NCBI RefSeq assembly: GCF_004153605.1
Contig: NZ_SDSI01000001.1
Location: forward strand, 186,001 to 250,000
DNA: 64,000 nucleotides
Direction of reading: 5' to 3'
Source of the DNA: Qipengyuania_B thermophila
GTDB taxonomy: Bacteria > Pseudomonadota > Alphaproteobacteria > Sphingomonadales > Sphingomonadaceae
A program made the translations under genes and the position numbers. Under the pieces are notes generated by a model. That model was given only the letters and a program-made list of their open reading frames with translations. It was not told where the DNA came from and made no database searches. Below are positions 8,754 to 16,975 of the stretch, piece by piece. Each line of letters opens with the position of its first letter. The first letter of the stretch is position 1.

Positions 8754-8778
8754 GCGCGGCACTGGCGGAGCCTCTGCC

Positions 8779-10239
8779 TCAGCCCTCGCCCGTGTCGGCG
8801 ATGAAGCGGTCGATCAGGCGCACCCCGTAGCCCGTGGCGCCCTTGTCGTAGGTCGCGCCGGGCTTGTCCGCCCACACCATGCCGGCGATGTCGCAATGCG
8901 CCCACGGAGTGCCGTTCAGCACGAAGCGCTGGAGGAACTGGGCCGCAGTGATCGATCCGGCCTGGCGCGGTCCGACGTTCTTGATGTCGGCGATGGGCGA
9001 GTCGATGAGCTTGTCGTAGGCTGGCGACAGCGGGAAGCGCCACAATTTGTCGCCCGAGGCGCTGCCGGCCGCCAGCAGCTGCTGCGCCAGCGTGTCGTCA
9101 TTGGAAAACAGCCCGCCATGTTCATGGCCAAGCGCGATGATCATGGCGCCCGTGAGGGTGGCGAAATCGACCATGCGCGCGGGCTTGAACTCGGTCTGGG
9201 TCCAGTGCATCACGTCCGCCAGCACCAGCCGGCCCTCGGCATCGGTGTTGATGACCTCGATGGTCTGGCCGTTCATAGACGTGACCACGTCACCCGGCCG
9301 CTGGGCCTTGCCGTCGGGCATGTTCTCGACCAGCCCGACGACGCCGACGACATTCGCGCGCGCCTTGCGCAGCGCCAGTGTCAGCATGGCACCGACCACG
9401 GCCGCCGCGCCGCCCATGTCCCACTTCATGTCCTCCATGCCGGCGCCCGGTTTGATGGAGATGCCGCCGGTGTCGAAGGTGACGCCCTTGCCGACAAGGG
9501 CCGTGGGCGCCGCGTCGGCAGCGCCGCCATCCCAGCGCACGGCCAGCAGCCGCGACGCACGTGCCGAACCCTGTCCGACGCCAAGCAGCGCGCCCATGCC
9601 CAGCATCCGCATCTGCTCGTCGTCGAGAACGGTGAGCTGCACGCCCGTGCCTTCGAACCTGTCACGGCACCGTTCCACGAAGCTTTCGGGATAGATGACA
9701 TTGGCCGGCTCCGCGACCAGTTCGCGCGCGAACTCCACCCCTTGCGCGACGGCGGCAGCGCGGGTCCAGGCATCCTCGGTGCCGGACGGCGCGCCGACGA
9801 CCGTTATGTGGTCGAGCGTCGGCCGCGCCTCGTCCTTCAGCCGGGTGCGGTAGGTGTCGAGCCGCCACGCCCGCAGGCGCAGCCCGAGCAGCAGCGCGGC
9901 GGCCTCCTCCGCCCCAAGCCCGCTGTCCCGCAGGTCGAGGGCCAGTTCCGTCTGGCCCGAGCACAGGTAACGGGCGCACAGCGCCCCGCCCGCCTTTTCG
10001 GCGGCCACGGCCTCCGGCTCGCTCCCCTCGGCGCCAAGGCCCGCCAGCGCGATCTGCCGCACCTCGCCCTCGACTTCCTCGAACCCGGCGAACACCTGCC
10101 CGGCAGCGCCGTCGAAGCGGCTCGCCGCAGCGCCCTCGCGCGACACCCGGCCGATCGTGTCTGGCAGCTTGCCTTGGCGCACCGGATAGGCAACAAGCCG
10201 CGCGCCCGATGGAAGGTCCGCAGTGAAGTGAAAGTCCAT
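8779..10239 (-). CDS. pepA: Leucyl aminopeptidase (M17)
   Basis: A 486-residue cytosolic aminopeptidase with two metals. The M17 signature NTDAEGRL is at residues 331-338, and the first metal/catalytic block VGKGVTFDTGGISIKPG at about 249-265 supplies the Lys251, Asp256 and Lys263 equivalents. The N-terminal domain of about 150 residues is of the shorter alphaproteobacterial kind. It releases N-terminal residues from peptides. It is the first gene of the pepA-DUF2256-holC-ndk run and is divergent from lptD, with only 44 bp between start codons. Confidence 0.94.
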   Translation of the reverse strand: MDFHFTADLPSGARLVAYPVRQGKLPDTIGRVSREGAAASRFDGAAGQVFAGFEEVEGEVRQIALAGLGAEGSEPEAVAAEKAGGALCARYLCSGQTELALDLRDSGLGAEEAAALLLGLRLRAWRLDTYRTRLKDEARPTLDHITVVGAPSGTEDAWTRAAAVAQGVEFARELVAEPANVIYPESFVERCRDRFEGTGVQLTVLDDEQMRMLGMGALLGVGQGSARASRLLAVRWDGGAADAAPTALVGKGVTFDTGGISIKPGAGMEDMKWDMGGAAAVVGAMLTLALRKARANVVGVVGLVENMPDGKAQRPGDVVTSMNGQTIEVINTDAEGRLVLADVMHWTQTEFKPARMVDFATLTGAMIIALGHEHGGLFSNDDTLAQQLLAAGSASGDKLWRFPLSPAYDKLIDSPIADIKNVGPRQAGSITAAQFLQRFVLNGTPWAHCDIAGMVWADKPGATYDKGATGYGVRLIDRFIADTGEG

Positions 10240-10283
10240 GGTAGCTCCGTCTTTGTGTCCCGGCGGAAGACAGGCACGGGTCG

Positions 10284-12719
10284 GTGGCCGTAACCGCTTC
10301 CTCCGCGCGCTGTGATGGGCGGCGTCCGCTCAGGGCTGGCGAGGTAGGCGCCGGCGCGGCGTTAGGCAAGCCGGCGCTCCATCGGCTGCACCGACGACTC
10401 GCGCTGCTGCTGACAGGTGCCTGCCTGACGGGGTTGATCGTTCCCGGACAGGCGCGGGCGCAGGACGCCGTGACCGGCCGAGAGGCGTTGCAGCCCCGGG
10501 CAGCGGAACGCGAACAGCCGGCCCCGCAGGAACAGGATGCGCCCTCCCCCGCCGCACAGGGTGTGCAGGAGACGACCGGCGGGCCGGCCACTCCCGCACC
10601 GGGGAGCGCGGACGCGGTCATCACCTTCTCCGCCAATCAGGTGCAGTATCTTGCCGACACCGACACGGTGATTGCCATCGGCGATGTGTTCCTTGAGTCC
10701 GGGGGGCGCTCGGTCCGGTCGGCGCGGGTCGTCTGGAACCGGACCACCGGCGCCATCAACGCCGAGGGAGAGGTGCTGCTCGTCGACGAGAACGGCAACC
10801 AGCTGTTCGCCGACAGCATCGCCCTGACCGATGCGTTCGACGCCGGCACGATCGACAACCTGCTGCTGGCGCTCAGCCAAGGCGGGCGCATCGCTGCGGC
10901 GAGCGCCACGCGCCTTGCCGACGGGACCCTCGTGCTGGAGCGCGCCGCCTATTCGAGCTGCGCGGTCGTGGATGGCGAGGGTGCGGACCGCTGCCCCACT
11001 TGGCGGATCACCGCCGACTCGGTGACATACGATCCCGTGACCGAGCGGGTGCGGTTCCGCGGCGCGACCTTTGAACTGTTCGGCCGCCGCATCCTGCCCC
11101 TGCCGGGCCTGTCGCTGCGCACCGACGGATCGGCGGCAAGCGGTATTCTGCTTCCCGACGTGCGGATCTCGCGCAACAACGGCATCGAACTGAGCGGCTC
11201 CTACTACTGGCGTCTGGCGCCCAACCGGGATGTAACCGCCACCGCGACGCTCTTCACCGGCGCGCCGCCGATGATCTCGGGCCAGTGGCGGCACCTGACC
11301 GAACTCGGCGCCTACCAGGTGACCGGCTATCTCACCGGCAGCCGGCGGATCGGCGTCGGGCCGGGTGAGCCAACCGCGCAGAGCGACATTCGCGGCTACG
11401 TGTTCACCAACGGCCGGTTGCAGTTTGACCCGCTGTGGAGCCTGACCGGCTCCGTGCGCCTCGCGAGCGACCGGACTTTCCTGCGCCGCTACGACATCAG
11501 CCGCGAAGACCGGCTGCGATCGGTGGTGGAGCTGGAGCGGATCGACGCCTCCTCCTACCTCTCCGTGGCCGGATGGGCGACGCAGACCCTGCGGCTCAAC
11601 GTCGAGCAGGGGCAGCAGCCGATTGCCCTGCCCGTCGTCGACTACCGGCGGCGTCTCGCCGATCCGCTGGCGGGCGGGACCATCGACCTTCAGCTCAATT
11701 CGCTGTCCATCGTGCGGACCAGCGGCCAGGACACGCAGCGCGCCTTTGCCTCGGCGACGTGGCAGCTGCGCTCTCTGACGCCGCTGGGCCAGATCCTGTC
11801 GCTCACGGCGCTCGGCCGCGGCGATGTCTACCACACCGCCGACACGCTTCTGACCGACACGGCGGCCTATCGCGGCACGCCGGGCTGGCAGGCGCGGCTG
11901 ATCGGGACGGCGGCCGTCGATCTTGAATGGCCGCTCGTCGGCCCCGCGTTCGGCGGAACGCAGGTGGTCAACCCCCGGGTCCAGCTTGTCGCCTCTCCGC
12001 CGATCCGCAATCTCGCCGTGCCGAACGAGGACGCGCGCGCCTTCGACCTCGAGGATTCCAACCTCTTCGCGCTCAACCGTTTTCCGGGCTACGACCGCAT
12101 CGAGGATGGCGTCCGGCTGGTCTACGGTGTGGACTGGCGCTTCAACCGCCCCGGCCTGCTGGTACGCGCCAATGTGGGGCAGTCGCTGCGCCTGTCGGGG
12201 AGCCGTGACTTCCTGATCGACGGCACGGGCATCAGCGAGCGCGTGTCCGATTTCGTCGGCCGCACGCAGGTGCGGCTGCGCGACCGGCTCACCTTCACCC
12301 ACCGCTTCCGCATCGACAAGGACAGCCTCGTCCTCAGGCGCAACGAACTTGACGCGGCCTTCGGCACGGCGGAACGCTATGTCGAGATCGGCTATCTGCG
12401 GCTGAACCGCGACATCGACGACACCATCGAGGACCTGCAGGACCGCGAGGAAGTCCGCTTTGCCGCGCGCACGACCTTCCGCCGTTACTGGTCGGTGTTC
12501 GCGTCGGGCAACATCAACCTGACCGACGCCGCCGAGGATCCGCTCCAGACCTCCGACGGTTTCCAGCCGATCCGGACCCGGCTCGGCGTGGCGTACAGCG
12601 ACGACTGCCTCGAAATGGGCGTCACATGGCGGCGCGACTATGTCACGGCCGGCGATGCGCGGCGCGGCGACACGTTCCAGTTCACCTTTGCCCTGCGCAA
12701 CATCGGCTTCCGCCGCTGA
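10284..12719 (+). CDS. lptD: LPS-assembly protein LptD
   Basis: An 811-residue outer-membrane protein. A signal peptide (hydrophobic LALLLTGACLTGLIV, cleavage near A-R-A-Q-D) is followed by a Pro/Gln/Ala-rich linker of about 60 residues, an LptA-like jellyroll domain from about residue 105, then a beta-barrel with the family segment S-C-A-V-V-D and a C-terminal aromatic/arginine end. It inserts lipopolysaccharide into the outer leaflet. The GTG at 10284 is the first start in frame, but it gives an unusually long arginine-rich n-region; initiation further downstream is possible. It heads the lptD-surA-pdxA-rsmA order conserved in proteobacteria. Confidence 0.9.
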   Translation: MAVTASSARCDGRRPLRAGEVGAGAALGKPALHRLHRRLALLLTGACLTGLIVPGQARAQDAVTGREALQPRAAEREQPAPQEQDAPSPAAQGVQETTGGPATPAPGSADAVITFSANQVQYLADTDTVIAIGDVFLESGGRSVRSARVVWNRTTGAINAEGEVLLVDENGNQLFADSIALTDAFDAGTIDNLLLALSQGGRIAAASATRLADGTLVLERAAYSSCAVVDGEGADRCPTWRITADSVTYDPVTERVRFRGATFELFGRRILPLPGLSLRTDGSAASGILLPDVRISRNNGIELSGSYYWRLAPNRDVTATATLFTGAPPMISGQWRHLTELGAYQVTGYLTGSRRIGVGPGEPTAQSDIRGYVFTNGRLQFDPLWSLTGSVRLASDRTFLRRYDISREDRLRSVVELERIDASSYLSVAGWATQTLRLNVEQGQQPIALPVVDYRRRLADPLAGGTIDLQLNSLSIVRTSGQDTQRAFASATWQLRSLTPLGQILSLTALGRGDVYHTADTLLTDTAAYRGTPGWQARLIGTAAVDLEWPLVGPAFGGTQVVNPRVQLVASPPIRNLAVPNEDARAFDLEDSNLFALNRFPGYDRIEDGVRLVYGVDWRFNRPGLLVRANVGQSLRLSGSRDFLIDGTGISERVSDFVGRTQVRLRDRLTFTHRFRIDKDSLVLRRNELDAAFGTAERYVEIGYLRLNRDIDDTIEDLQDREEVRFAARTTFRRYWSVFASGNINLTDAAEDPLQTSDGFQPIRTRLGVAYSDDCLEMGVTWRRDYVTAGDARRGDTFQFTFALRNIGFRR

Positions 12720-12883
12720 GCCCCTTCCACGCCCGGCGCGGGCGGCGTATAGTGCGCGGCCGCGGCCGGCGACAATCAGCTTGCGTTCAGCCGCCGGTTT
12801 CCATGGCAATGCGTCATGACGCTGCGCACGGCGCGCCTCCCAAGGGTGGCGGTGGGCAATTTGAGCTAGGGGTGAAGCGAAGC

Positions 12884-14245
12884 ATGCAACGTTTGACAGC
12901 CTTTCTGCTGGCAGGAAGTGCGCTCCTCGGGTTGGGCGGCGCCTCGCTCGTGACCGCGCAGGAGCAGCCGCAGGAACAGGGCCGCACCGGTCAGTCTTCG
13001 ACAAACGCCTTCGGCCTGCCCGACGAGGTGGCGCTGCTGCGCGCCAACGATCCCAATCTCAGGGTGGCGAACGCCAAGGTGAACGGCGAGATCATCACCG
13101 GCACCGATGTCGACCAGCGGGTGGCGCTGGTGGTGGCCGCATCCCAGACCCAGGTGCAGCCCGACGAGCTGGCCCGTCTGCGCCAGCAGGTGCTACGCAA
13201 CCTCATCGACGAGACGCTGCAGATCCAGGCGGCGCGGCGGCAGGAACTGCCGGTCACGCGCGAGCGGATCGAACAGACCTACAACCGTGTCGCCGTGCAG
13301 AACTTCGGCCAGAACCCGGCCGCCATGGACGAGTACCTGCGTTCCATCGGGTCGTCGCCGAACTCGCTGAAGCGGCAGATCGAGGGCGAGCTTGCGTGGC
13401 AGGCGATCGTCGGCCGCAACGTGTCGCCCTTCGTCAACGTGTCCGCCGAGGAAGTGAACGACGTGCTGCAGCGGCTCGAGGCCGCTCGCGGAACGGAGGA
13501 GTACCGGCTGGGCGAAATCTATCTGGCAGCCACTCCCGAGAACGCGGTCCAGGTGCAGCAGCAGCTGCGCCAGATCATGGAGCAGCTGCGCCAGGGGGGC
13601 AGCTTCGTCGCCTACGCGCGCCAGTACTCGCAGGCATCGACGGCCGTCGTGGGCGGCGATCTGGGCTTCGTGCGTCTGCCGCAGCTGCCCGCCGCGCTGG
13701 CCGACGCGGCACGCGCGATGCAGCCGGGCCAGCTGGCCGGTCCGATTGCCGTTCCCGGCGGCTATTCGGTGCTCTACCTCATCGACAAGCGCCAGGTGCT
13801 GACCGCCGATCCCCGCGACGCGGTCCTCGCGCTCAAGCAGATCAGCATCACTTTCCAGCCGGGCATGACCCAGCAGCAGGCGCAGGGGCGGGTGCAGGCC
13901 TTTGCAGAAGGCGTGCAGCGGATCCGCGGCTGCGGCGACGCCGAGCAGGCCGCGGCGGCGCTTGGCGCGACCGTCGTGTCGAACGACGAGGTGCGCGCCC
14001 GCGACCTGCCCGAGCAGCTGCAGCCGGTCCTGCTCGGCATGCAGATCGGCCAGGTCACTCCGCCGTTCGGCAATCTCGAGGACGGCGTGCGCGTGCTGAT
14101 GCTGTGCGGCCGTGACGATCCCGAGACCGGCAGCACGCCCGACTTCAACGCGGTGATGGCGCGGCTCGAGGAGGATCGCATCAACAAGCGGGCGCAGCGT
14201 TACCTGCGCGACCTGCGCAACGACGCCTTCATCGAGTACAACTGA
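12884..14245 (+). CDS. surA: SurA-type periplasmic peptidyl-prolyl isomerase/chaperone
   Basis: A 453-residue secreted protein with signal peptide MQRLTAFLLAGSALLG (cleavage near V-T-A-Q), a SurA N-terminal helical domain (about 60-200) containing A-K-V-N-G-E-I-I-T and Q-V-L-R-N-L-I-D-E, and a parvulin domain (about 206-305) with GGDLGF. It assists folding of outer-membrane proteins including LptD. A second parvulin copy is degenerate. In-frame alternative starts lie at GTG 12872 and ATG 12803; the ATG at 12884 has an AGGGG element about ten bases upstream. It lies 164 bp after lptD. Confidence 0.9.
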   Translation: MQRLTAFLLAGSALLGLGGASLVTAQEQPQEQGRTGQSSTNAFGLPDEVALLRANDPNLRVANAKVNGEIITGTDVDQRVALVVAASQTQVQPDELARLRQQVLRNLIDETLQIQAARRQELPVTRERIEQTYNRVAVQNFGQNPAAMDEYLRSIGSSPNSLKRQIEGELAWQAIVGRNVSPFVNVSAEEVNDVLQRLEAARGTEEYRLGEIYLAATPENAVQVQQQLRQIMEQLRQGGSFVAYARQYSQASTAVVGGDLGFVRLPQLPAALADAARAMQPGQLAGPIAVPGGYSVLYLIDKRQVLTADPRDAVLALKQISITFQPGMTQQQAQGRVQAFAEGVQRIRGCGDAEQAAAALGATVVSNDEVRARDLPEQLQPVLLGMQIGQVTPPFGNLEDGVRVLMLCGRDDPETGSTPDFNAVMARLEEDRINKRAQRYLRDLRNDAFIEYN

Positions 14246-14280
14246 TCGCCGCGGCGCCATCAGCGCCGCCCCTGCTGGCG

Positions 14281-15273
14281 GTGTCCCTCGGCGATCCGGC
14301 GGGGATCGGGCCGGAACTGATCGTGCGCTGCTGGGAGCAGCGCCGGGAGCGTCGCCTGCCGTCGTTCGTGGTCGTGGGCGGAGCCGGCATCCTCGCGGCA
14401 GCCGCCCGCTCGCTGGGCAGTGCCGCTCCTGTCCGAGTGGTGGACTCGGCCGAAGAAGCGCGTGCCGCCATCGCGGACGGCATTCCCGTGCTGCCGCTCG
14501 GAACCGGCGACCCTGGAACGAAGCCGGGGCGGCCCGACGCGGCCGGCGCGCGTCTTGCGCTTGCGTCGCTGGAGAGCGCCGCCCGCCTCGCCCTTGCCGG
14601 CCGCGTCGACGGCCTTGTCACCGCACCCGTCAGCAAGGCAGGACTGGCGGCGGTCGGCTTCGTGCATCCGGGCCAGACGGAATTTCTCGCTTCCGCCTGC
14701 GGAGTCGAACCGGCGCGGGCGGTCATGATGCTGGCCGGGCCGAACCTGCGCACGGTTCCGGTGACCGTTCACATCGCCCTGTCAAGCGTCCCCGCCCACC
14801 TCTCGGCAGCGCGGATCGAGACTTGCGCGCGCATCGTCGCTCATGGACTGCGGCATGATTTCGGCATCGCCGCCCCGCGCCTTGCAGTGGCCGCCCTCAA
14901 TCCCCATGCCGGCGAGGACGGGACGTTCGGCTCCGAAGAGCGCGACATCATCCGTCCCGCCATCGCACGGCTGCGGGACAGCGGCATGGACGTCACCGGC
15001 CCGCATCCCGCCGATGCGCTGTTCACGCCGCGCGCCCGGCGCGGCTATGACGCCGCCGTGTGCATGTATCACGACCAGGCTCTGATCCCGCTCAAGGCGC
15101 TCGATTTCGATGAGGGGGTCAATGTCACCCTGGGACTGCCGATCGTGCGGACCTCGCCCGACCATGGCACCGCGTTCGACATTGCCGGGCGCGGGATGGC
15201 GGACCCGGGCGCCATGGCGGCGGCGTTGCGGATGGCCGCCGACTGTGCCGGCCGGCGGCGCCAGCATGGCTGA
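14281..15273 (+). CDS. pdxA: 4-hydroxythreonine-4-phosphate dehydrogenase
   Basis: A 330-residue enzyme of pyridoxal-phosphate synthesis, NAD-dependent, oxidising 4-phosphohydroxythreonine before PdxJ acts. Conserved blocks are GDPAGIGPEL at the N-terminus, VTAPVSKAGL, and the metal site CMYHDQALIPLK with the following G-L-P-I-V-R-T-S-P-D-H-G. The GTG at 14281 leaves out part of the first strand usually present in PdxA. The only way to include it is a CTG at 14242 overlapping the surA stop; no ATG, GTG or TTG is available between. The rsmA start lies inside the last codons. Confidence 0.92.
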   Translation: MSLGDPAGIGPELIVRCWEQRRERRLPSFVVVGGAGILAAAARSLGSAAPVRVVDSAEEARAAIADGIPVLPLGTGDPGTKPGRPDAAGARLALASLESAARLALAGRVDGLVTAPVSKAGLAAVGFVHPGQTEFLASACGVEPARAVMMLAGPNLRTVPVTVHIALSSVPAHLSAARIETCARIVAHGLRHDFGIAAPRLAVAALNPHAGEDGTFGSEERDIIRPAIARLRDSGMDVTGPHPADALFTPRARRGYDAAVCMYHDQALIPLKALDFDEGVNVTLGLPIVRTSPDHGTAFDIAGRGMADPGAMAAALRMAADCAGRRRQHG

Positions 15274-16114
15274 GCTGCCGCCGCTGCGGACAGTCATCGC
15301 CCGCCACGGCCTTTCCGCGTCCAAGGCGCTCGGACAGAATTTCCTGCTCGACGAGCAGCTTCTGTCCCGCATCGCCGCCATTCCCGGCGAGTTGCGTGAT
15401 CAGGCCGTGCTGGAGATCGGCCCCGGACCGGGCGGATTGACCCGCGCCCTGCTGCGCGCGGGCGCGCGGGTGACGGCCATCGAGGCGGATCCCCGCTGTC
15501 TGCCGGCGCTGGCGGAACTCGACGCCGCCTTTCCCGGCGCCTTGAGGGTGGTTGCCGGAGACGCGCTGCGCGTCGACCATGACGCGTTGATGGGCGGACC
15601 CTACGCAGTCGTCGCGAACCTGCCCTACAATGTCGGCACGGCGCTGTTCACCCGCTGGCTCGGCGGCGACGCCTGGCCGCCGCGGTGGACGTCCCTCACC
15701 CTCATGTTCCAGCAGGAGGTCGCCGAGCGCATCGTCGCCGCGCCGGGAACCCCCGCCTACGGCCGGCTGGCAGTGCTGGCGCAGTGGCGCAGCCAGCCCC
15801 GGCTCGCGCTCAGGGTCCACCGCAGCGCCTTCACCCCGCCGCCCAAGGTCATGAGCGCGATCGTGCATGTCGTGCCAACGCCCGCCCCCGCGGGCGTTTC
15901 GGCAGCGACGCTGGAGCGCGTGACCGCGGCCGCGTTCGGCCAGCGGCGCAAGATGCTGCGGCAAAGTCTGCGGGAAATTCCCGGCGCGCTCGAGGCGCTC
16001 GATCAACTCGGCATCGACCCGCAGCGGCGCGCGGAAACGCTGGCGGTCGCCGATTTCGTCGCCATCGCCGGCAGGCTCGGCAGCGCCTCGGCGCCGGCGG
16101 ATGCACCGCCCTGA
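15266..16114 (+). CDS. rsmA: 16S rRNA A1518/A1519 dimethyltransferase
   Basis: A 282-residue SAM-dependent methyltransferase (KsgA) that dimethylates two adjacent adenines near the 3' end of 16S rRNA during late 30S maturation. The SAM motif I is LEIGPGPGGLT at residues 49-59 and the catalytic motif IV is NLPYN at 118-122, preceded by the family N-terminus K-A-L-G-Q-N-F-L-L-D. It overlaps pdxA by eight bases and is the last gene of the lptD operon. The downstream 129 bp contain no obvious terminator. Confidence 0.95.
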   Translation: MAELPPLRTVIARHGLSASKALGQNFLLDEQLLSRIAAIPGELRDQAVLEIGPGPGGLTRALLRAGARVTAIEADPRCLPALAELDAAFPGALRVVAGDALRVDHDALMGGPYAVVANLPYNVGTALFTRWLGGDAWPPRWTSLTLMFQQEVAERIVAAPGTPAYGRLAVLAQWRSQPRLALRVHRSAFTPPPKVMSAIVHVVPTPAPAGVSAATLERVTAAAFGQRRKMLRQSLREIPGALEALDQLGIDPQRRAETLAVADFVAIAGRLGSASAPADAPP

Positions 16115-16243
16115 CGGCAGAACTGTCCCGATCTGGCGCATGCATGCGGCCGCGGATTTGCCTTCTGCGCGCAAGTGGCTAAGGTATGCCCCTACTGGGG
16201 TCGTGCTTCGAGGGTCGCGCTTCGTTCGCACTGGGGGGATATC

Positions 16244-16906
16244 ATGAGAAATATTGCTGTGGCGCTGGTCGGCGCCGTGCTGGCGGCTGGCGCGGTGCCG
16301 GCGTCGGCGGCCGTGGTGCTGTGCAGCGGTGCAAATTGCGCCCCGACGGACGAAAACGTCCTCATCCGGTCGGTCGTCAACGGCGTGGTGACCGGCACCA
16401 CCAATCAGTCGCAGGTGGGCGTGACGTTCACCAGCGGGACCGACGTGCTGACTGCAAACGCCAATGGGCAGGCGAGCGTCGGCGCCGCCGACGGTCTGCT
16501 CAACAGCCTCACCTTCACGCTGCAGCAGGGCTTCGGCTTCACCTCGGCGGTGTTCAACCTGTCGCCCCTGCCCGGCAACAGGCCGAACGAAGCGACCAGC
16601 GTCTTCATCACCTATTTCACGCCGCAGCTGGGTCAGCAGACGCGCACGATCAGCACCAATGGCAACAACTTCATCGGCATCTCGGCGACCAACGGCGAAA
16701 TCTTCACCGGCGCCGGGTTCGTCGCCAATCCGGGCAGCACCGGAATCGATTCGTTCCAGCAGCTGCGTCTCGGCGGCGTGCAGAGCCTGACCGCTGCGGT
16801 GCCCGAGCCGTCGACCTGGGCGATGATGCTGCTCGGCATGTTCGGCATCGGCGCCTCGCTGCGTTCGAGCCGCCGGCGGACGCGCGCACGGATCGCGTTC
16901 GCCTGA
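16244..16906 (+). CDS. PEPxxWA-CTERM sorting domain protein
   Basis: A 220-residue exported protein: signal peptide MRNIAVALVGAVLAAG cleaved near ASA-AV, a body of low-complexity beta-rich sequence with Gly, Asn, Ser and Thr, and a C-terminal sorting signal V-P-E-P-S-T-W-A at residues 186-193, followed by a hydrophobic helix and a cluster of arginines. Known biology: PEP-CTERM proteins are processed by exosortase and reach the cell surface or extracellular matrix. No exosortase is present in this window, so the enzyme must be elsewhere. A GGGGGG ribosome site precedes the ATG. Local composition (A+T higher before the gene) suggests its own promoter. Confidence 0.88.
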   Translation: MRNIAVALVGAVLAAGAVPASAAVVLCSGANCAPTDENVLIRSVVNGVVTGTTNQSQVGVTFTSGTDVLTANANGQASVGAADGLLNSLTFTLQQGFGFTSAVFNLSPLPGNRPNEATSVFITYFTPQLGQQTRTISTNGNNFIGISATNGEIFTGAGFVANPGSTGIDSFQQLRLGGVQSLTAAVPEPSTWAMMLLGMFGIGASLRSSRRRTRARIAFA

Positions 16907-16930
16907 TCGCCGGAGTTCAAGTGAGCAGGC

Positions 16931-16954
16931 ACCGCCGCGGAGCGCCGCGGCGGT
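16931..16954. terminator. Perfect 10-bp GC hairpin between convergent genes
   Basis: An inverted repeat ACCGCCGCGG / CCGCGGCGGT separated by a four-base loop lies between the end of the PEPxxWA-CTERM gene (16906) and the end of malate synthase (16976). It lacks a T-run on either strand, so termination is inferred from position and stem strength rather than seen as a canonical intrinsic terminator. Confidence 0.5.
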
Positions 16955-16975
16955 CGCTGTCATGTGGGCGCCGGA

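Noticed and set aside
10362..13004. Very long minus-strand open frame opposite lptD
   Set aside because: Composition is that of a complementary shadow (Arg/Ala/Gly/His-rich) with no domain, while the plus strand encodes LptD.
16115..16243. Possible sigma-54 promoters before the PEPxxWA-CTERM gene (TGGCGCATGCATGC, TGGCTAAGGTATGC)
   Set aside because: The GG and GC pairs are nine rather than ten bases apart in both; sigma-54 spacing is strict.
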